Of a stretch of DNA of 64,000 bases, positions 28,275 through 37,654 are shown piece after piece (position 1 is the stretch's first letter; every line of letters begins with the position of its first letter). Both the position numbers and the translations under genes were made by a program. Source of the DNA: Leptospira licerasiae serovar Varillal str. VAR 010. Its GTDB lineage: Bacteria > Spirochaetota > Leptospiria > Leptospirales > Leptospiraceae. The notes under the pieces were generated by a model. That model was not told where the DNA came from and made no database searches. It saw only the letters and a program-made list of their open reading frames with translations. The DNA lies in NCBI RefSeq assembly GCF_000244755.1, contig NZ_AHOO02000013.1, forward strand, positions 1 through 64,000, written 5' to 3'.

Positions 28275-28442
28275 GGCTTTCCTGTGCCAAACTCTTCTGC
28301 GGCAATACTTTGGAAGTTGGCTTAATATATTTTCCGTTATTACGATTTATTTTCTGTTATATTGTATTTTTGGACTGATTTTTAGGATCATTCTAAGCAG
28401 AAATGGCTAACTCGTGGCTATGCCGCGTTAGGAGAAATATAC

Positions 28443-29927
28443 ATGAAGGTGATCTATATTGGGCTGATTCTCGGCCTTTTTTCGGGGACGTTTGTCTCCT
28501 GTGATGGAGGTTCCGACTCCAATTCTGCTTTGGCGGTTTTGGCCGGGTTTGGTTCTTCCATTCCGGTCAGTTCTGCTTCGGATTTAACGAATGAGTCTGC
28601 AGCTTCTTATGATGATAATGAATGGGGGCTTGTAACTGCTTCTCGTTTGGAATCTTGGGTGAGCGATTGGCAAAACCAAAAGCCTGCTCATATCAGCGGC
28701 AAACTTGTGATCTTGCAAAGTAGTCTTGCGAATAATTTTTCAGCGGATACAAGCGGCAGATCTTATATCAAGTCAGATAATGCGAACGGAGTCTATGTGT
28801 ATCATCTGGATGATTTCCAAGCTGGATTTCGTTTTAACCAGCAGAGAGATACCGGGCTTATTCGTAATTCGGTTCGTTACCAGGCTGATGGACAAACTAT
28901 AGACCAATGGTTGAAAGTTTTCGGGATCAATTTGAATACCGATCTGGTTGTTTTCGCAGTAGGATCAGCGAACAATAACGGCACCGCTTATACGAACGGA
29001 AGCCAAACCCAGGATATTACTAGGGGGATTTATTGGCTTAGATATTGGGGAGCGGATATCAAACATCTAGCTATCCTGAACGGAGATATCAGAACCAATT
29101 TTACGAACGCTACTTATCTTTCTGCAAGTAAGGATGTGGCTCCGAATGAAAATGGAAACTTTAGCGTTAAACAACTGAGAGTAGATAATACTATCATTAC
29201 TCTTACCTTAGAAGATATCATTAAGATCGCTAAGAATAATGGAAGTGCTTCTATTGGCGGGTTAACAGGCACACAGATCATAGTGGATGCAAGACCTACC
29301 GCTCAGTACGATCAAACTGTTGGAATTACGAATGCAGGGGCAAATCATATCACTACTGCTTGGAACGATTCCGGTGCACCTACTGCGGGTGTAAGTGGAA
29401 CTCCTAAAAAATACGTTCTATTTGAAACCAGGATCAAAGGTGCAAAAACCTTTCCTTGGGCTTCTCTGTTGGATACCTCTGCGACTGGCTATAGATTTAA
29501 GGATAAGGTAACTCTTGCTGGGATCTTTGCGAATACCGGAACAGGTGGAGCAGGATACACTGCGGGTGCGACTATCGTTTCTCAGTGTAGAACTAACTTT
29601 GAAGCACAGGTAAATGGGTTTGTTTCTCAGAATATATTAGGATATCCTACTGTATTTTATGACGGCTCTTTAGTGGAATGGACTTCTCTTGTTGCGGAAT
29701 ATCCTGACTCTACAGAAGGAACTAGTTTTAATAAACTTTCCTTAACTTCTCCTTTCAGAACTGATACTTCTGATTTGAGTTATGCTCCGAGTGGGATCAT
29801 TAATTATAATTCGTATTCTTCCGGAGGAACAGGAAACCCTTATGTGACTGTGGCTCAGGCGGATATTAATCCTTCTTCCAACACTACACGTAAGGCGCAA
29901 CTGGAAGATAAGGCTTATAAGTATTAA
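28443..29927 (+). CDS. lipoprotein with tandem rhodanese-like domains
   Basis: The 494-residue protein has a lipoprotein signal ending TFVSCDGGSD (Cys20). Two rhodanese-like domains follow. The first (about 60-215) has VTASRLESWV and WLKVFGINLNTDLVVFAVG and shows no obvious catalytic cysteine. The second (about 255-460) has IIVDARPTAQYD, IKGAKTFPWASLLD, the catalytic-loop-like VSQCRTNFEAQ and LGYPTVFYDGSLVEW, matching the classic thiosulfate sulfurtransferase layout with Cys at the nucleophile position. It would act outside the cytoplasm, attached to a membrane. The start has AGGAG at the usual distance. Confidence 0.8.
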   Translation: MKVIYIGLILGLFSGTFVSCDGGSDSNSALAVLAGFGSSIPVSSASDLTNESAASYDDNEWGLVTASRLESWVSDWQNQKPAHISGKLVILQSSLANNFSADTSGRSYIKSDNANGVYVYHLDDFQAGFRFNQQRDTGLIRNSVRYQADGQTIDQWLKVFGINLNTDLVVFAVGSANNNGTAYTNGSQTQDITRGIYWLRYWGADIKHLAILNGDIRTNFTNATYLSASKDVAPNENGNFSVKQLRVDNTIITLTLEDIIKIAKNNGSASIGGLTGTQIIVDARPTAQYDQTVGITNAGANHITTAWNDSGAPTAGVSGTPKKYVLFETRIKGAKTFPWASLLDTSATGYRFKDKVTLAGIFANTGTGGAGYTAGATIVSQCRTNFEAQVNGFVSQNILGYPTVFYDGSLVEWTSLVAEYPDSTEGTSFNKLSLTSPFRTDTSDLSYAPSGIINYNSYSSGGTGNPYVTVAQADINPSSNTTRKAQLEDKAYKY

Positions 29928-29939
29928 GTTTTTGTTGTG

Positions 29940-30075
29940 CTCTGGGCCTTTGTGACTCTGTGTGAAATTGAAAAATTAGAATTGTCACGCAGAGGCACGA
30001 AGCCGCGGAGATTATGGGTCTGGTTCGTAGGAGTTCCTACAGTAGAAAACTCTCGCGTCTTTGCGACTCTGCGTA
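29940..30075. repeat. composite element: inverted arms around the dispersed palindrome
   Basis: The left arm (29986-30010, CACGCAGAGGCACGAAGCCG...) and right arm (30050-30075) are imperfect inverted copies of each other. Between them lies GTAGGAGTTCCTAC (30027-30040). A further related unit with GACTCTGTGTG lies at 29954-29964. The element fills the gap between convergent genes 28443-29927 and doxX. Confidence 0.75.
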
Positions 30076-30089
30076 GAATCACTTTCTTA

Positions 30090-30536
30090 TTATATAGAAG
30101 AAAGAATTGCCAGGTCTAGAGAGTAAGCTCCGCCACCTACGATTGAGAGTGCGATCGCAAGTCCGATAGCCAATACTTGGAATTCGTAACCTTCTCCTTT
30201 TTGAGCTCCGAACCAGTTCATGAAAAATCCATGCTCTCTGTGAACGAGTAGGGCCGCTCCAAGCATAATAATACCGATGCCGATTGCAGATACACGAGTC
30301 AATAGTCCGAGGATCAAAGCTACTGAACCGAATGATTCACCGATGATAACTAAGAATGCGATGATGCCAGGAAGTCCTGCAGTTTGAGTAAAATAACCGT
30401 AGGTTCCTTTGAAGCCGTAACCGCCGAACCAACCCAATAATTTTTGGGCGCCATGTGGGAAGATTACGATCCCGAGGGTTAATCTTAAGACCAGTGGGAC
30501 GATATCGTTGCTGGTTGCTAATAATGTTTCTAACAT
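30090..30536 (-). CDS. DoxX family membrane protein
   Basis: The 148-residue protein has four membrane helices and the DoxX signature: LVLRLTLGIVIFPHGAQKLLGWFGG near the N-terminus, then IGESFGSVALILGLLTRVSAIGIGIIMLGA. Members are small quinone- or redox-linked membrane proteins, often thiol-stress related, but their biochemical role is poorly defined. The start has GAAGGAAG upstream. Two perfect inverted repeats sit in the leader (30552-30597). The rhodanese lipoprotein gene converges on it; a shared sulfur/redox role would be speculative. Confidence 0.9.
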   Translation of the reverse strand: MLETLLATSNDIVPLVLRLTLGIVIFPHGAQKLLGWFGGYGFKGTYGYFTQTAGLPGIIAFLVIIGESFGSVALILGLLTRVSAIGIGIIMLGAALLVHREHGFFMNWFGAQKGEGYEFQVLAIGLAIALSIVGGGAYSLDLAILSSI

Positions 30537-30551
30537 TTTGAATACTTCCTT

Positions 30552-30597
30552 CTATTAATTTAGGAATTAATAGTTTAATATTAAAGTATATTACTTT
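30552..30597 (-). promoter_or_regulatory. two palindromic candidate operators upstream of doxX
   Basis: A perfect 9-bp inverted repeat CTATTAATT/AATTAATAG (30552-30560, 30565-30573; loop TAGG) lies 16 bases before the doxX start. A second, AAAGTA-TAT-TACTTT, is at 30583-30597. Both are AT-rich dyads of the size bound by MarR, TetR or Rrf2-type repressors. Operator function is inferred from position and symmetry. Confidence 0.5.
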
Positions 30598-30891
30598 GAA
30601 TATGAAGTATTTCTTACAAGTTTTTTTCACTTAGGTCGGCCAAAAACCGGAAAATTTTGCAGGTAGGAACTCCAGGCGTAGGCCTTCCTATAACAAACTG
30701 TCAGCAATCGTCGATTCAGTTAGATTTTTCGACTTTTAGAGGTAATCAATATATGATTCTATGGCACAGTTTATTTACCCGAATTTTTCGTAAAATTCAA
30801 TATAACAGAATTTAATCTGTTATTTATGAGAATGAGATTTGGGATGGTCCTGAGGATCTTTCGATAGATTCGGAAAAGATCGGGAGAGAAG

Positions 30892-32031
30892 ATGTCTGAA
30901 CTAGTCCATTTAATAATCTCCTTTTTATTTTTAGGATTCATTTTGGGCTTTCCGTGGCTTGCAGGTAGCCTTTCCAAAAAATACAAATGGCTAGGCTTTT
31001 TAGGTCCGGTCGTTTTATGCTACGCCTCCGGAATTTTCTTAGGTAATTTAGTCCCCAGCGAATTTTTACCTAAGAAAATCGCGGAAACAGTTTCCGAAAT
31101 CTCTATCCCGGTCGCGATCCCACTCTTACTTGCTTCTTCCGATTTTGGACGAGGGATCAAAGAGGCAAGACTTGCGTTATTTTCTTTCCTTCTTTCTTGT
31201 ATCGCGGTTGCGATCTCTTCCGTTTCTGTGGGATTTTTACTCGGTTCCTTACATCCTGAATCTTCCAAAATAGGCGGGATGCTTGCAGGTTTGTATACGG
31301 GAGGAACGCCGAATTCAAATGCTATCGGCTTGGCATTGGATACCGGCAAGGCAACGATCGCACTTGTGAACACTGTGGATCTACTTATCGGTGGGACTTA
31401 TCTTTTATTTCTACTTAGTTTCTCTAAGAAAGTATATTCTATTTTTCTAAAACCTGAGATTACTATCGGAGGAGAAGATGAAGCTCCTTCCGAAATACAA
31501 GTTTCTCCTAAAAATCCTGCGATACGTTTGTTAATCGGAATACTTCTATCCGTTTTGGGGTTAGGCGCTTCTTTCTGGATCTCACAAACGATTTTAGATA
31601 CCGCTTCAGCACCTTTAATTCTCTTGGGGATCACTACATGGGGGATAGGGATCTCTTTTTCTAAAAAAGTGAGAAGTTTGAATACTTATCCGGTGGGATA
31701 TTATTTTATTCTAATGTTCTCGGTTGCTATTGGGTTTTTGGCCGATTTTGGAAGTTTGGTAAAAGGGGCTTCCGGTGTGCTCTTGATCGTGCTTGCTACC
31801 ATGTCGATCGCGATACTTCTTCATTTGATTTTCGGGATTTTGTTTCGGATCCCAGTGGATACTTGGATTATCACCTCCGTTTCCAGTATTTATGGTCCTG
31901 CATTTGTGCCTTCTGTGGCGGCTGCAATCGGGAATAGAGGCGTTCTGATCTTAGGGATTTTGACTGGACTTATCGGTTATGCGGTCGGGAATTATTTGGG
32001 TTTGGCAGTGTATTGGTTCTTAGCGCGGTGA
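30892..32031 (+). CDS. DUF819 family integral membrane protein
   Basis: The 379-residue protein has about ten hydrophobic helices. Segments such as SIPVAIPLLLASSDF, GGMLAGLYTGGTPNSNAIGLAL and SVSSIYGPAFVPSVAAAIGNRGVLILGILTGLIGYAVGNYLG are characteristic of the DUF819 (YjcL-like) family, which is distantly related to sodium-coupled carriers. The substrate is unknown. GGGAGAGAAG precedes the ATG. In the 355-base gap upstream, besides the doxX operators, there is a partial dispersed palindrome (GTAGGAACTCC near 30663). Confidence 0.85.
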   Translation: MSELVHLIISFLFLGFILGFPWLAGSLSKKYKWLGFLGPVVLCYASGIFLGNLVPSEFLPKKIAETVSEISIPVAIPLLLASSDFGRGIKEARLALFSFLLSCIAVAISSVSVGFLLGSLHPESSKIGGMLAGLYTGGTPNSNAIGLALDTGKATIALVNTVDLLIGGTYLLFLLSFSKKVYSIFLKPEITIGGEDEAPSEIQVSPKNPAIRLLIGILLSVLGLGASFWISQTILDTASAPLILLGITTWGIGISFSKKVRSLNTYPVGYYFILMFSVAIGFLADFGSLVKGASGVLLIVLATMSIAILLHLIFGILFRIPVDTWIITSVSSIYGPAFVPSVAAAIGNRGVLILGILTGLIGYAVGNYLGLAVYWFLAR

Positions 32032-32127
32032 GACACGAAGGCACAGAGAGAGTTTTTGCAAAGGTTAAAGTGTATAATTTTATCAAAGAAAGCTTGCGCT
32101 GCATGATTTTAGTGATTCTCTTGCCGG

Positions 32128-33495
32128 ATGATTTCACATTTCCGCAGGTTCATCGATTGGGTCCAATTAAGCAAACTCACACAAGGTCTCAACGATCACG
32201 AGGCACGGGCTATGCGTATCACTGGATCTACACAGTTCATTATGTTTTCAATCCCGGCATTGCTATCAGTAGCAGTTTATTTTACTGAGCCTCCCGAAAC
32301 ACATCTATATTCCTATTCCATGACCATCATCTTCCTGATTATTCTGGGGATTGCCCGATACCTCCTGACTAAGCGGAGTCTCGCGGCCGCAGCGGTTATG
32401 ACGCTTGTAGCGATGAATTATCAATTTGCTGTTCTAACACTCGCGCAAGCAGACGACCCTGCGCCTCTTGGATTTTTGATCAGTTCTATTTTACCATTTC
32501 TAATGATCCCTCGTTCACGGACGAAAACCATTTGGAGCCTTGTGATCATTCCGGTAATTCTCTTCCTGGCCGCTCAGTATTATTATAGAGTATTCGGCGG
32601 CTCGGCAATCTTCGGTCCTCCTAGATGGGTTGTGCCGGCAGATTATTTGATGCCCCCACTTACTCTTATGTCGATAGTTATGGTTTTCATCATTTATCAG
32701 TTCGTAAAGGCGGTCAACACCGCCGAGGACAAACTGTCAAGGGAACACGCTCAGTCAGAGAAACTTTTGCTTAATATTTTGCCGAGAGAAGTGGCCGACG
32801 AATTAAAAGAGAAAGGGATCAGTAAACCTCGCCATTTTCCCTCTGCCACTGTTTGTTTCACTGATTTCGAAGGTTTTACTAAAATTTCAGAATCATTGGA
32901 ACCGGGCGAACTCGTCGCGGAGTTAGATCGATGCTTTTCGTATTTCGATAGTCTGATGGATCGATACAAGCTTGAGAAACTTAAGACCATCGGTGACAGT
33001 TATATGTTTGTAGGAGGCATTCCGAATAGCAGTTCTACTCACGCAGTGGACTGCGTGCTTGCAGCACTCGAGATCCAAGCATTCATGAATCAGATGAAGG
33101 AAATTAAAGCCTCCCAGAATCTTCCTTACTGGCAGCTTCGATTGGGAATTCATTCCGGAGACTTGGTGGCAGGAGTCATCGGAGAGAAGAAGTTTGCCTA
33201 CGATGTTTGGAGCGATACTGTAAATACTGCGAGCAGGTGTGAATCTTCCGGTGCAACGGGTAAAATCAATATCTCGGGTGCTACTTATAAGCTTGTTAAA
33301 GATTTTTTTGATTGTGAGTATCGCGGTGAGGTAGCCGCAAAGCATAAAGGTAATATCGATATGTATTTTGTTCACGGACTCCTACCCGAATTGCACAGAT
33401 CAGGGGAACCTAGAGTGCCAAACTCCGAATTTGAAAAGCGTTATGCAACTTTGCGCTCAAGTATGGAGAAGGCCGAAGCAGCGGATGCCAGTTGA
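32128..33495 (+). CDS. class III adenylate/guanylate cyclase with six-helix membrane domain
   Basis: The 455-residue protein has six predicted membrane helices (about 37-190), a short signalling helix (TAEDKLSREHAQSEKLLLNI), and a class III cyclase domain (about 236-440). Catalytic residues are complete: metal-binding Asp246 (CFTDFEGFT) and Asp290 (TIGDSYM), purine-specifying Lys286 and Asp359 (FAYDVWSD), and Asn366/Arg370 (VNTASR). The Lys/Asp pair points to ATP as substrate, giving cAMP. No extracytoplasmic sensor domain is seen; the membrane domain may sense directly or set the dimer. An arm-like repeat unit (GACACGAAGGCACAGAG) lies at 32031-32047. Confidence 0.92.
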   Translation: MISHFRRFIDWVQLSKLTQGLNDHEARAMRITGSTQFIMFSIPALLSVAVYFTEPPETHLYSYSMTIIFLIILGIARYLLTKRSLAAAAVMTLVAMNYQFAVLTLAQADDPAPLGFLISSILPFLMIPRSRTKTIWSLVIIPVILFLAAQYYYRVFGGSAIFGPPRWVVPADYLMPPLTLMSIVMVFIIYQFVKAVNTAEDKLSREHAQSEKLLLNILPREVADELKEKGISKPRHFPSATVCFTDFEGFTKISESLEPGELVAELDRCFSYFDSLMDRYKLEKLKTIGDSYMFVGGIPNSSSTHAVDCVLAALEIQAFMNQMKEIKASQNLPYWQLRLGIHSGDLVAGVIGEKKFAYDVWSDTVNTASRCESSGATGKINISGATYKLVKDFFDCEYRGEVAAKHKGNIDMYFVHGLLPELHRSGEPRVPNSEFEKRYATLRSSMEKAEAADAS

Positions 33496-33512
33496 TGGGG
33501 ATTTTGTTCGAT

Positions 33513-33663
33513 TTGTTGGAATTCCAACAAGAATTGTGAATGAAAATTTGGATTGTAATTTAGGGAATTTTCTTGTATGGGGGAATGGCTTCTCCCACAA
33601 GCCCACCTCCTCCACCCGAACTCGGGTGGGGGCGCCCCCCATCTCAGTGTAGGAGTTCCTACA
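33513..33663. repeat. cluster of dispersed palindromes and C-rich hairpins
   Basis: Between the convergent cyclase and ruvA genes lie an 18-bp perfect palindrome, TTGTTGGAATTCCAACAA (33513-33530), a CCACCCG/CGGGTGG hairpin (33612-33629) whose 3' arm overlaps the palindrome GGGGGCGCCCCC, and TGTAGGAGTTCCTACA (33648-33663). The two G-rich pairings are mutually exclusive. A similar C-rich pair occurs at 55429-55460. Confidence 0.7.
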
Positions 33664-33684
33664 TGCGACTTTGAACTCTGGTAC

Positions 33685-34320
33685 TTAAAGATTTTTTAAT
33701 ATTTCTCGGATCAGTTCCCCGGTATCGGTAAAACTTTGTCTTTTTAGGACCTTCTCTACTTCCTTGAGAGCGGATTTGTCTTCGAAGCCAAGTTGCACAA
33801 GCGCTTGGATTGCGGTTTCCTTGAAACGGTCTTCCGGAGAAGGGAGTTTTTCTTTGGAAGTTTCGGGTATAGATGGATCTTCCGAGCCTGCTTCTAAAAA
33901 CAACTCCAGTTTTTTAAGGTTTTGTTTTACTTCGAAAAATATTTTTTCGGAAGTCTTGGCTCTTACTTTCGGGATTTTCTCCAGATCTTTTGCTTCGCCT
34001 GAAGAAGCGATCTTATGTAATTCCCATGGACTGAAGAAGGAGAGTACTTTGAGCGCGGTCATTTCTCCGATCCCATGCAGGCCTTTCATTACTTTAAAAA
34101 ATTCTTTATCTCTTTCCTGTAGGAATCCGAAAAGTTTTTGTCCTCTTTCGTTGATGGAATGGTAGATATGAAGTCGGACTTCTTTTGCGGAAGTTTGAAA
34201 TTCTTTCAGTTCCCAGTAAGTTTTGAATGATATTACGATTTCGTAAGTCACTCCGTGAACATCCAAATTCACGGAGCCTACTTCCAGTTTTCGGATAGAA
34301 CCTTGTAGCCCGGAGATCAT
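33685..34320 (-). CDS. ruvA: Holliday junction branch migration protein RuvA
   Basis: From ATG 34320 the protein has 211 residues starting [13 protein letters not shown], the usual RuvA N-terminus. The OB-fold domain (1-65) is followed by helix-hairpin-helix motifs ([18 protein letters not shown], and the second around [16 protein letters not shown]), then a flexible linker with acidic and Pro residues, and the C-terminal RuvB-contact domain ([12 protein letters not shown]). An upstream ATG at 34356 would overlap the previous gene and adds no conserved sequence. RuvA tetramers hold four-way junctions for RuvB. ruvB and ruvC are not in the window. Confidence 0.93.
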   Translation of the reverse strand: MISGLQGSIRKLEVGSVNLDVHGVTYEIVISFKTYWELKEFQTSAKEVRLHIYHSINERGQKLFGFLQERDKEFFKVMKGLHGIGEMTALKVLSFFSPWELHKIASSGEAKDLEKIPKVRAKTSEKIFFEVKQNLKKLELFLEAGSEDPSIPETSKEKLPSPEDRFKETAIQALVQLGFEDKSALKEVEKVLKRQSFTDTGELIREILKNL

Positions 34321-34330
34321 GTCGGAAACT

Positions 34331-35311
34331 TTAAAAAGTGATGCCTGCGGAGGCAATCATTTCCACAAATCCGAAATTCTGTGTGGCGCGGTCTTTGGAT
34401 TTTCCGTTGGTGTAGATGCTTGTAAGATCTATATATCCGCCTTTCGCCCCGAATTCAAAGAAGAAGGATTTGAATAAGTCGATCCTGAGTGCAGAATAGC
34501 CGGAGACACCGTATCCGGAAAGGTGGAATCGATTATTATGGCCTTCTCCGAAAAGTCTCACATCACTTCTGCAAACCACAGGACCCCCTCCAACAGAGCC
34601 TACTAAGCTAAGTGCATTCTCTCCATTGGGAGAAACCCAGAGTGGGGCTACGTAGCCGACATCCACAAATAGATAGTTGAGTCCGTCTGTGTGTTCGAAT
34701 TTCAGAAAATCCGGAGTGATATTGATTGTTTCTCCTCCGTGATATCCTGCGAACTGATTTATATTATTCGGAAATAATAATGCATAAGGAGCGGACTCGA
34801 AAGAAGTATGAAGTCTTGCCCATTGTATCGCAAGCGGATCGATGTAACCGCTTATATTCGCAGCTTGTCCTCTTGACATTACGTATTTCATGTGATCCTG
34901 TCCGAATGCAATGAACAGATTGTCGGTGAGATAATATGTAAGTTTAAAATTGTATTGGGGAATTTCCCAAAGGGAAGGATTCAGATAAACGTCGGTGGAA
35001 AATTGTTCCGGTTTGTCCCGAGCGACCACGTCTTTCAACGTGAAATGATATCCGGGTCCTTTGAAGTTGATATCACTCTGGGTATAAGAATCTCGATTGT
35101 AACCCCATTGGAAGGACCATCTGCCTTTTCTTTGGTCCACTCTTCTTTCTTCTTTTTTTGATTGTTCAGGCTGAGAGTCTGTTTTTGCCTGGGCCATACT
35201 GAACGGATAGATTTTTTCTTCTCCCCCAACGGCGAACATAGAAGTGGAGAAGGTGAGAAGTATTATAATAACATAATGCGTAAAGAATGACGCTTTAGTT
35301 TCGTATCTCAT
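34331..35311 (-). CDS. putative outer-membrane beta-barrel protein
   Basis: The 326-residue protein has a signal peptide ([27 protein letters not shown]). After a charged linker (about 45-62) come many alternating strands with aromatic belts, such as [33 protein letters not shown] and [24 protein letters not shown]. The protein ends IASAGITF, with the terminal phenylalanine favoured by the BAM assembly machinery. No named family is recognised. It ends ten bases before the ruvA start, so ruvA may be on its transcript. Confidence 0.72.
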   Translation of the reverse strand: MRYETKASFFTHYVIIILLTFSTSMFAVGGEEKIYPFSMAQAKTDSQPEQSKKEERRVDQRKGRWSFQWGYNRDSYTQSDINFKGPGYHFTLKDVVARDKPEQFSTDVYLNPSLWEIPQYNFKLTYYLTDNLFIAFGQDHMKYVMSRGQAANISGYIDPLAIQWARLHTSFESAPYALLFPNNINQFAGYHGGETINITPDFLKFEHTDGLNYLFVDVGYVAPLWVSPNGENALSLVGSVGGGPVVCRSDVRLFGEGHNNRFHLSGYGVSGYSALRIDLFKSFFFEFGAKGGYIDLTSIYTNGKSKDRATQNFGFVEMIASAGITF

Positions 35312-35404
35312 TTTTAGGGAAAGCCTCCGGGGACACAGTTCTATGCCAGAATTCAGGAATAGTTCCGGGAGGCTATGTTTTTTCTTAGGATAGATATTTC
35401 CAAA

Positions 35405-36511
35405 TCAATCTAGGTCTATCCCGCTGCCTATAGTCCAAGGTACAATTTTGACTCCGTCCTTACTTCCCCAAGATATCCCGTCCGTAGAAGGGTAGAGTCC
35501 TTTTGTATCCGGAGAAACAGGGAAGGATAGCCTTTGTTTAAGGTCCAACATGGGCTCTTTAGGCAGATCGTCCCCTAAAGGAAATGTCCCCCAATGAATA
35601 GGTGCAAATGACTTTGCATTCAAATCCTTAGTTGCAATCAATGCTTCCTCGGGTCCGATATGCGCGTATTTCATAAACCATCTGGGCTTATAGGCGCCGA
35701 TAGGAAGAAGTGCTAGATCCACTGGCTTACCCAAACGTTCGGAGATATTTTTGAAATGAGAAGAATATCCTGTATCTCCTGCAAAGTATATGATCTTTCC
35801 CTGAGCTTCTATGGAATAACTTCCCCAGAAGTATTGGTTCGTGTCGGAAAATCCCATTCTACTCCAATGATGCGCAGGAAGAAATGTGATCTTTACGGAA
35901 TCCTTGCCGCTAACCTGACCCCACTCTTGGGAAACTGTAGATCCTAAATTTTCTTCTTCCGAAAATGATTTCATTCCGGACGGAAGAAGTATCTGCAGGT
36001 TCGGATTTCTACTTCTCAAATACCTTAATGTATCCCGGTCCAAATGGTCCCTGTGTGCATGGCTCACGACTACGAAATCCACAACAGGAAGATCCTCTTT
36101 TGGAATAGGAAGTTTGACTAGTCTGCCTACTAGGATCGGGGCTTCAAAGATAGGGTCTGTCAGAACATTAATCGTTTTTCCATTGAAGGTGGAAGAGATC
36201 CAAACGGTAGCATGTCCGAGCCAAACTACTCTGACTTTTCCTTCCGGAGCGATTATATCCTTAGAGTTTCTTTCTAAGACTGTAGGAAGTTCTTCAGTAA
36301 GTCCTGCTACTGCCGGAGGATCCTTAGGGCCGAAAACCTTCCAACGCAGGATAGTTAAAGGAGACTTTCCCTGTAATTCTTCATCCGGATCTAAATTATG
36401 ATATCTGCCCTCTCTATAATTGGGGGACTTTATTCTGTCCGGATCCAATGGAAAACAATAGAAGAATGAAATTGCGAGTAAGAGAGTCGCGGAATGAAAT
36501 ATTAAACTCAT
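35405..36511 (-). CDS. metallo-beta-lactamase-fold lipoprotein (NAPE-PLD/RomA-like)
   Basis: From ATG 36511 the protein has 368 residues, starting with a lipoprotein signal, MSLIFHSATLLLAISFFYC. The metal-binding motif SHAHRDHLDRDT (HxHxDH), the histidine in FLPAHHWSRMG, the aspartate in FAGDTGYSSHF and the final histidine in APIHWGTFPLGD are all present, so the di-zinc site is complete. WSRMGFSDTNQYFWGSYSIE is typical of the branch that includes N-acylphosphatidylethanolamine phospholipase D and RomA. A phospholipid-like phosphodiester substrate is possible. A longer frame starts at 36538. An imperfect inverted repeat (35323-35330 with 35365-35373) past the stop may act as terminator. Confidence 0.85.
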   Translation of the reverse strand: MSLIFHSATLLLAISFFYCFPLDPDRIKSPNYREGRYHNLDPDEELQGKSPLTILRWKVFGPKDPPAVAGLTEELPTVLERNSKDIIAPEGKVRVVWLGHATVWISSTFNGKTINVLTDPIFEAPILVGRLVKLPIPKEDLPVVDFVVVSHAHRDHLDRDTLRYLRSRNPNLQILLPSGMKSFSEEENLGSTVSQEWGQVSGKDSVKITFLPAHHWSRMGFSDTNQYFWGSYSIEAQGKIIYFAGDTGYSSHFKNISERLGKPVDLALLPIGAYKPRWFMKYAHIGPEEALIATKDLNAKSFAPIHWGTFPLGDDLPKEPMLDLKQRLSFPVSPDTKGLYPSTDGISWGSKDGVKIVPWTIGSGIDLD

Positions 36512-36704
36512 ATTGTTGTTTTGGACCTCTTGTAGCATTTTTGGAGCCGAATTTTTTCCGTTTAGAATAGAACTGGATCAATTTATTTCTATTCTTACGG
36601 GCATTATGAGAGATAAACATTTTTTTTCAAACCGACCGATGTCGCCGCGACTTAGTGTAACAGGTTGCTTGCAGAAAATTCCACTCTCATCCGTTCTATC
36701 CTAA

Positions 36705-37646
36705 ATGGAAGCTTCTATACAGATCAGAGACCTGCCATTTGCGAAAAATAGAATACTTTCGCTAACGGTCTTATTTTTATTTATCAGTTTCCATTTTTTG
36801 TTACCATTGGGACTCTTTAGTGGAAGCATTCCTGATTGGGTCGCTTGGTTTTTTGCTGCCGTTTTAGCGCCGGTATCTTATACCTTTTGGAATCTGATCC
36901 ATGAAAGTATACATGGGAATTTTTCGAACGAAAGAAAACAGAATCATTTTTGGGGAAGGTTTCTTTGTATCGTGTTCGGAGCTCCTTATTCAGTTCTGAA
37001 ATGTAGTCATCTGATGCACCATAAGTTCAATAGGGAACCTGGTGATCGGATAGAATTTTATGATCCAGATTCAAAAAAGCCAAGATGGTTCCAAAGTTTG
37101 AATTATTATTTTAGAATAACGATTGCCACTTACATTTTCGAAGTGGGGACAGGGCTCTTACTTTCATTACCTTCTCGTTGGACAAAGCCGATCGTGGATC
37201 GTTTCATTGAGTATCCTATAGAAGAAGGTTTTTTTAAGTGGATCTATCGTCCTGAAATATTGGCGGAATTACGAAAGGATATATTCTGGATCTTGGCATT
37301 TTATATTCCTTCTTTCTTGTTGTTTGGAAAAGATTGGCCTTTGTTGGTATTCCTACTTCTAAGTAGGTCCTTTTTTATATCATTTTTCGATAATGCATAT
37401 CATTACGGGAAAGAAATTAATGATAAAAATTCGGCCTTTAATTTAACTCTACCGAAAACGGTAAGCGCATTCTTTTTACATTTTAATTATCATAGGATTC
37501 ATCATAGATTCCCGGGATGTTCCTGGGATCGACTACCGAAACAAATGGAGGTTTGCGGAGAAACCTGGGACAAAAGTTTTATAAAACAAGCATGGAGCCA
37601 ATGGGGCGGGCTCTTAGAACCTTTGGATGGAAAAATTTCTAAATAA
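36705..37646 (+). CDS. membrane fatty-acid desaturase family protein
   Basis: The 313-residue membrane protein carries the three histidine boxes of the desaturase superfamily: HESIH (66-70), HLMHH (102-106) and, near the C-terminus, HRIHHRFPG, with an extra HYGKE on the cytosolic side. About four to six hydrophobic helices surround them. The enzyme would introduce a double bond or hydroxyl into an acyl chain or isoprenoid; the exact substrate cannot be told. It is divergent from the MBL-fold lipoprotein gene, with 193 bases between them, and lies 8 bases before the RND transporter gene, so the latter two are likely co-transcribed. Confidence 0.87.
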   Translation: MEASIQIRDLPFAKNRILSLTVLFLFISFHFLLPLGLFSGSIPDWVAWFFAAVLAPVSYTFWNLIHESIHGNFSNERKQNHFWGRFLCIVFGAPYSVLKCSHLMHHKFNREPGDRIEFYDPDSKKPRWFQSLNYYFRITIATYIFEVGTGLLLSLPSRWTKPIVDRFIEYPIEEGFFKWIYRPEILAELRKDIFWILAFYIPSFLLFGKDWPLLVFLLLSRSFFISFFDNAYHYGKEINDKNSAFNLTLPKTVSAFFLHFNYHRIHHRFPGCSWDRLPKQMEVCGETWDKSFIKQAWSQWGGLLEPLDGKISK

Positions 37647-37654
37647 AAAAACAT

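Noticed and set aside
29937..30119. Short plus-strand frame in the gap before doxX
   Set aside because: It lies entirely in the composite repeat element.
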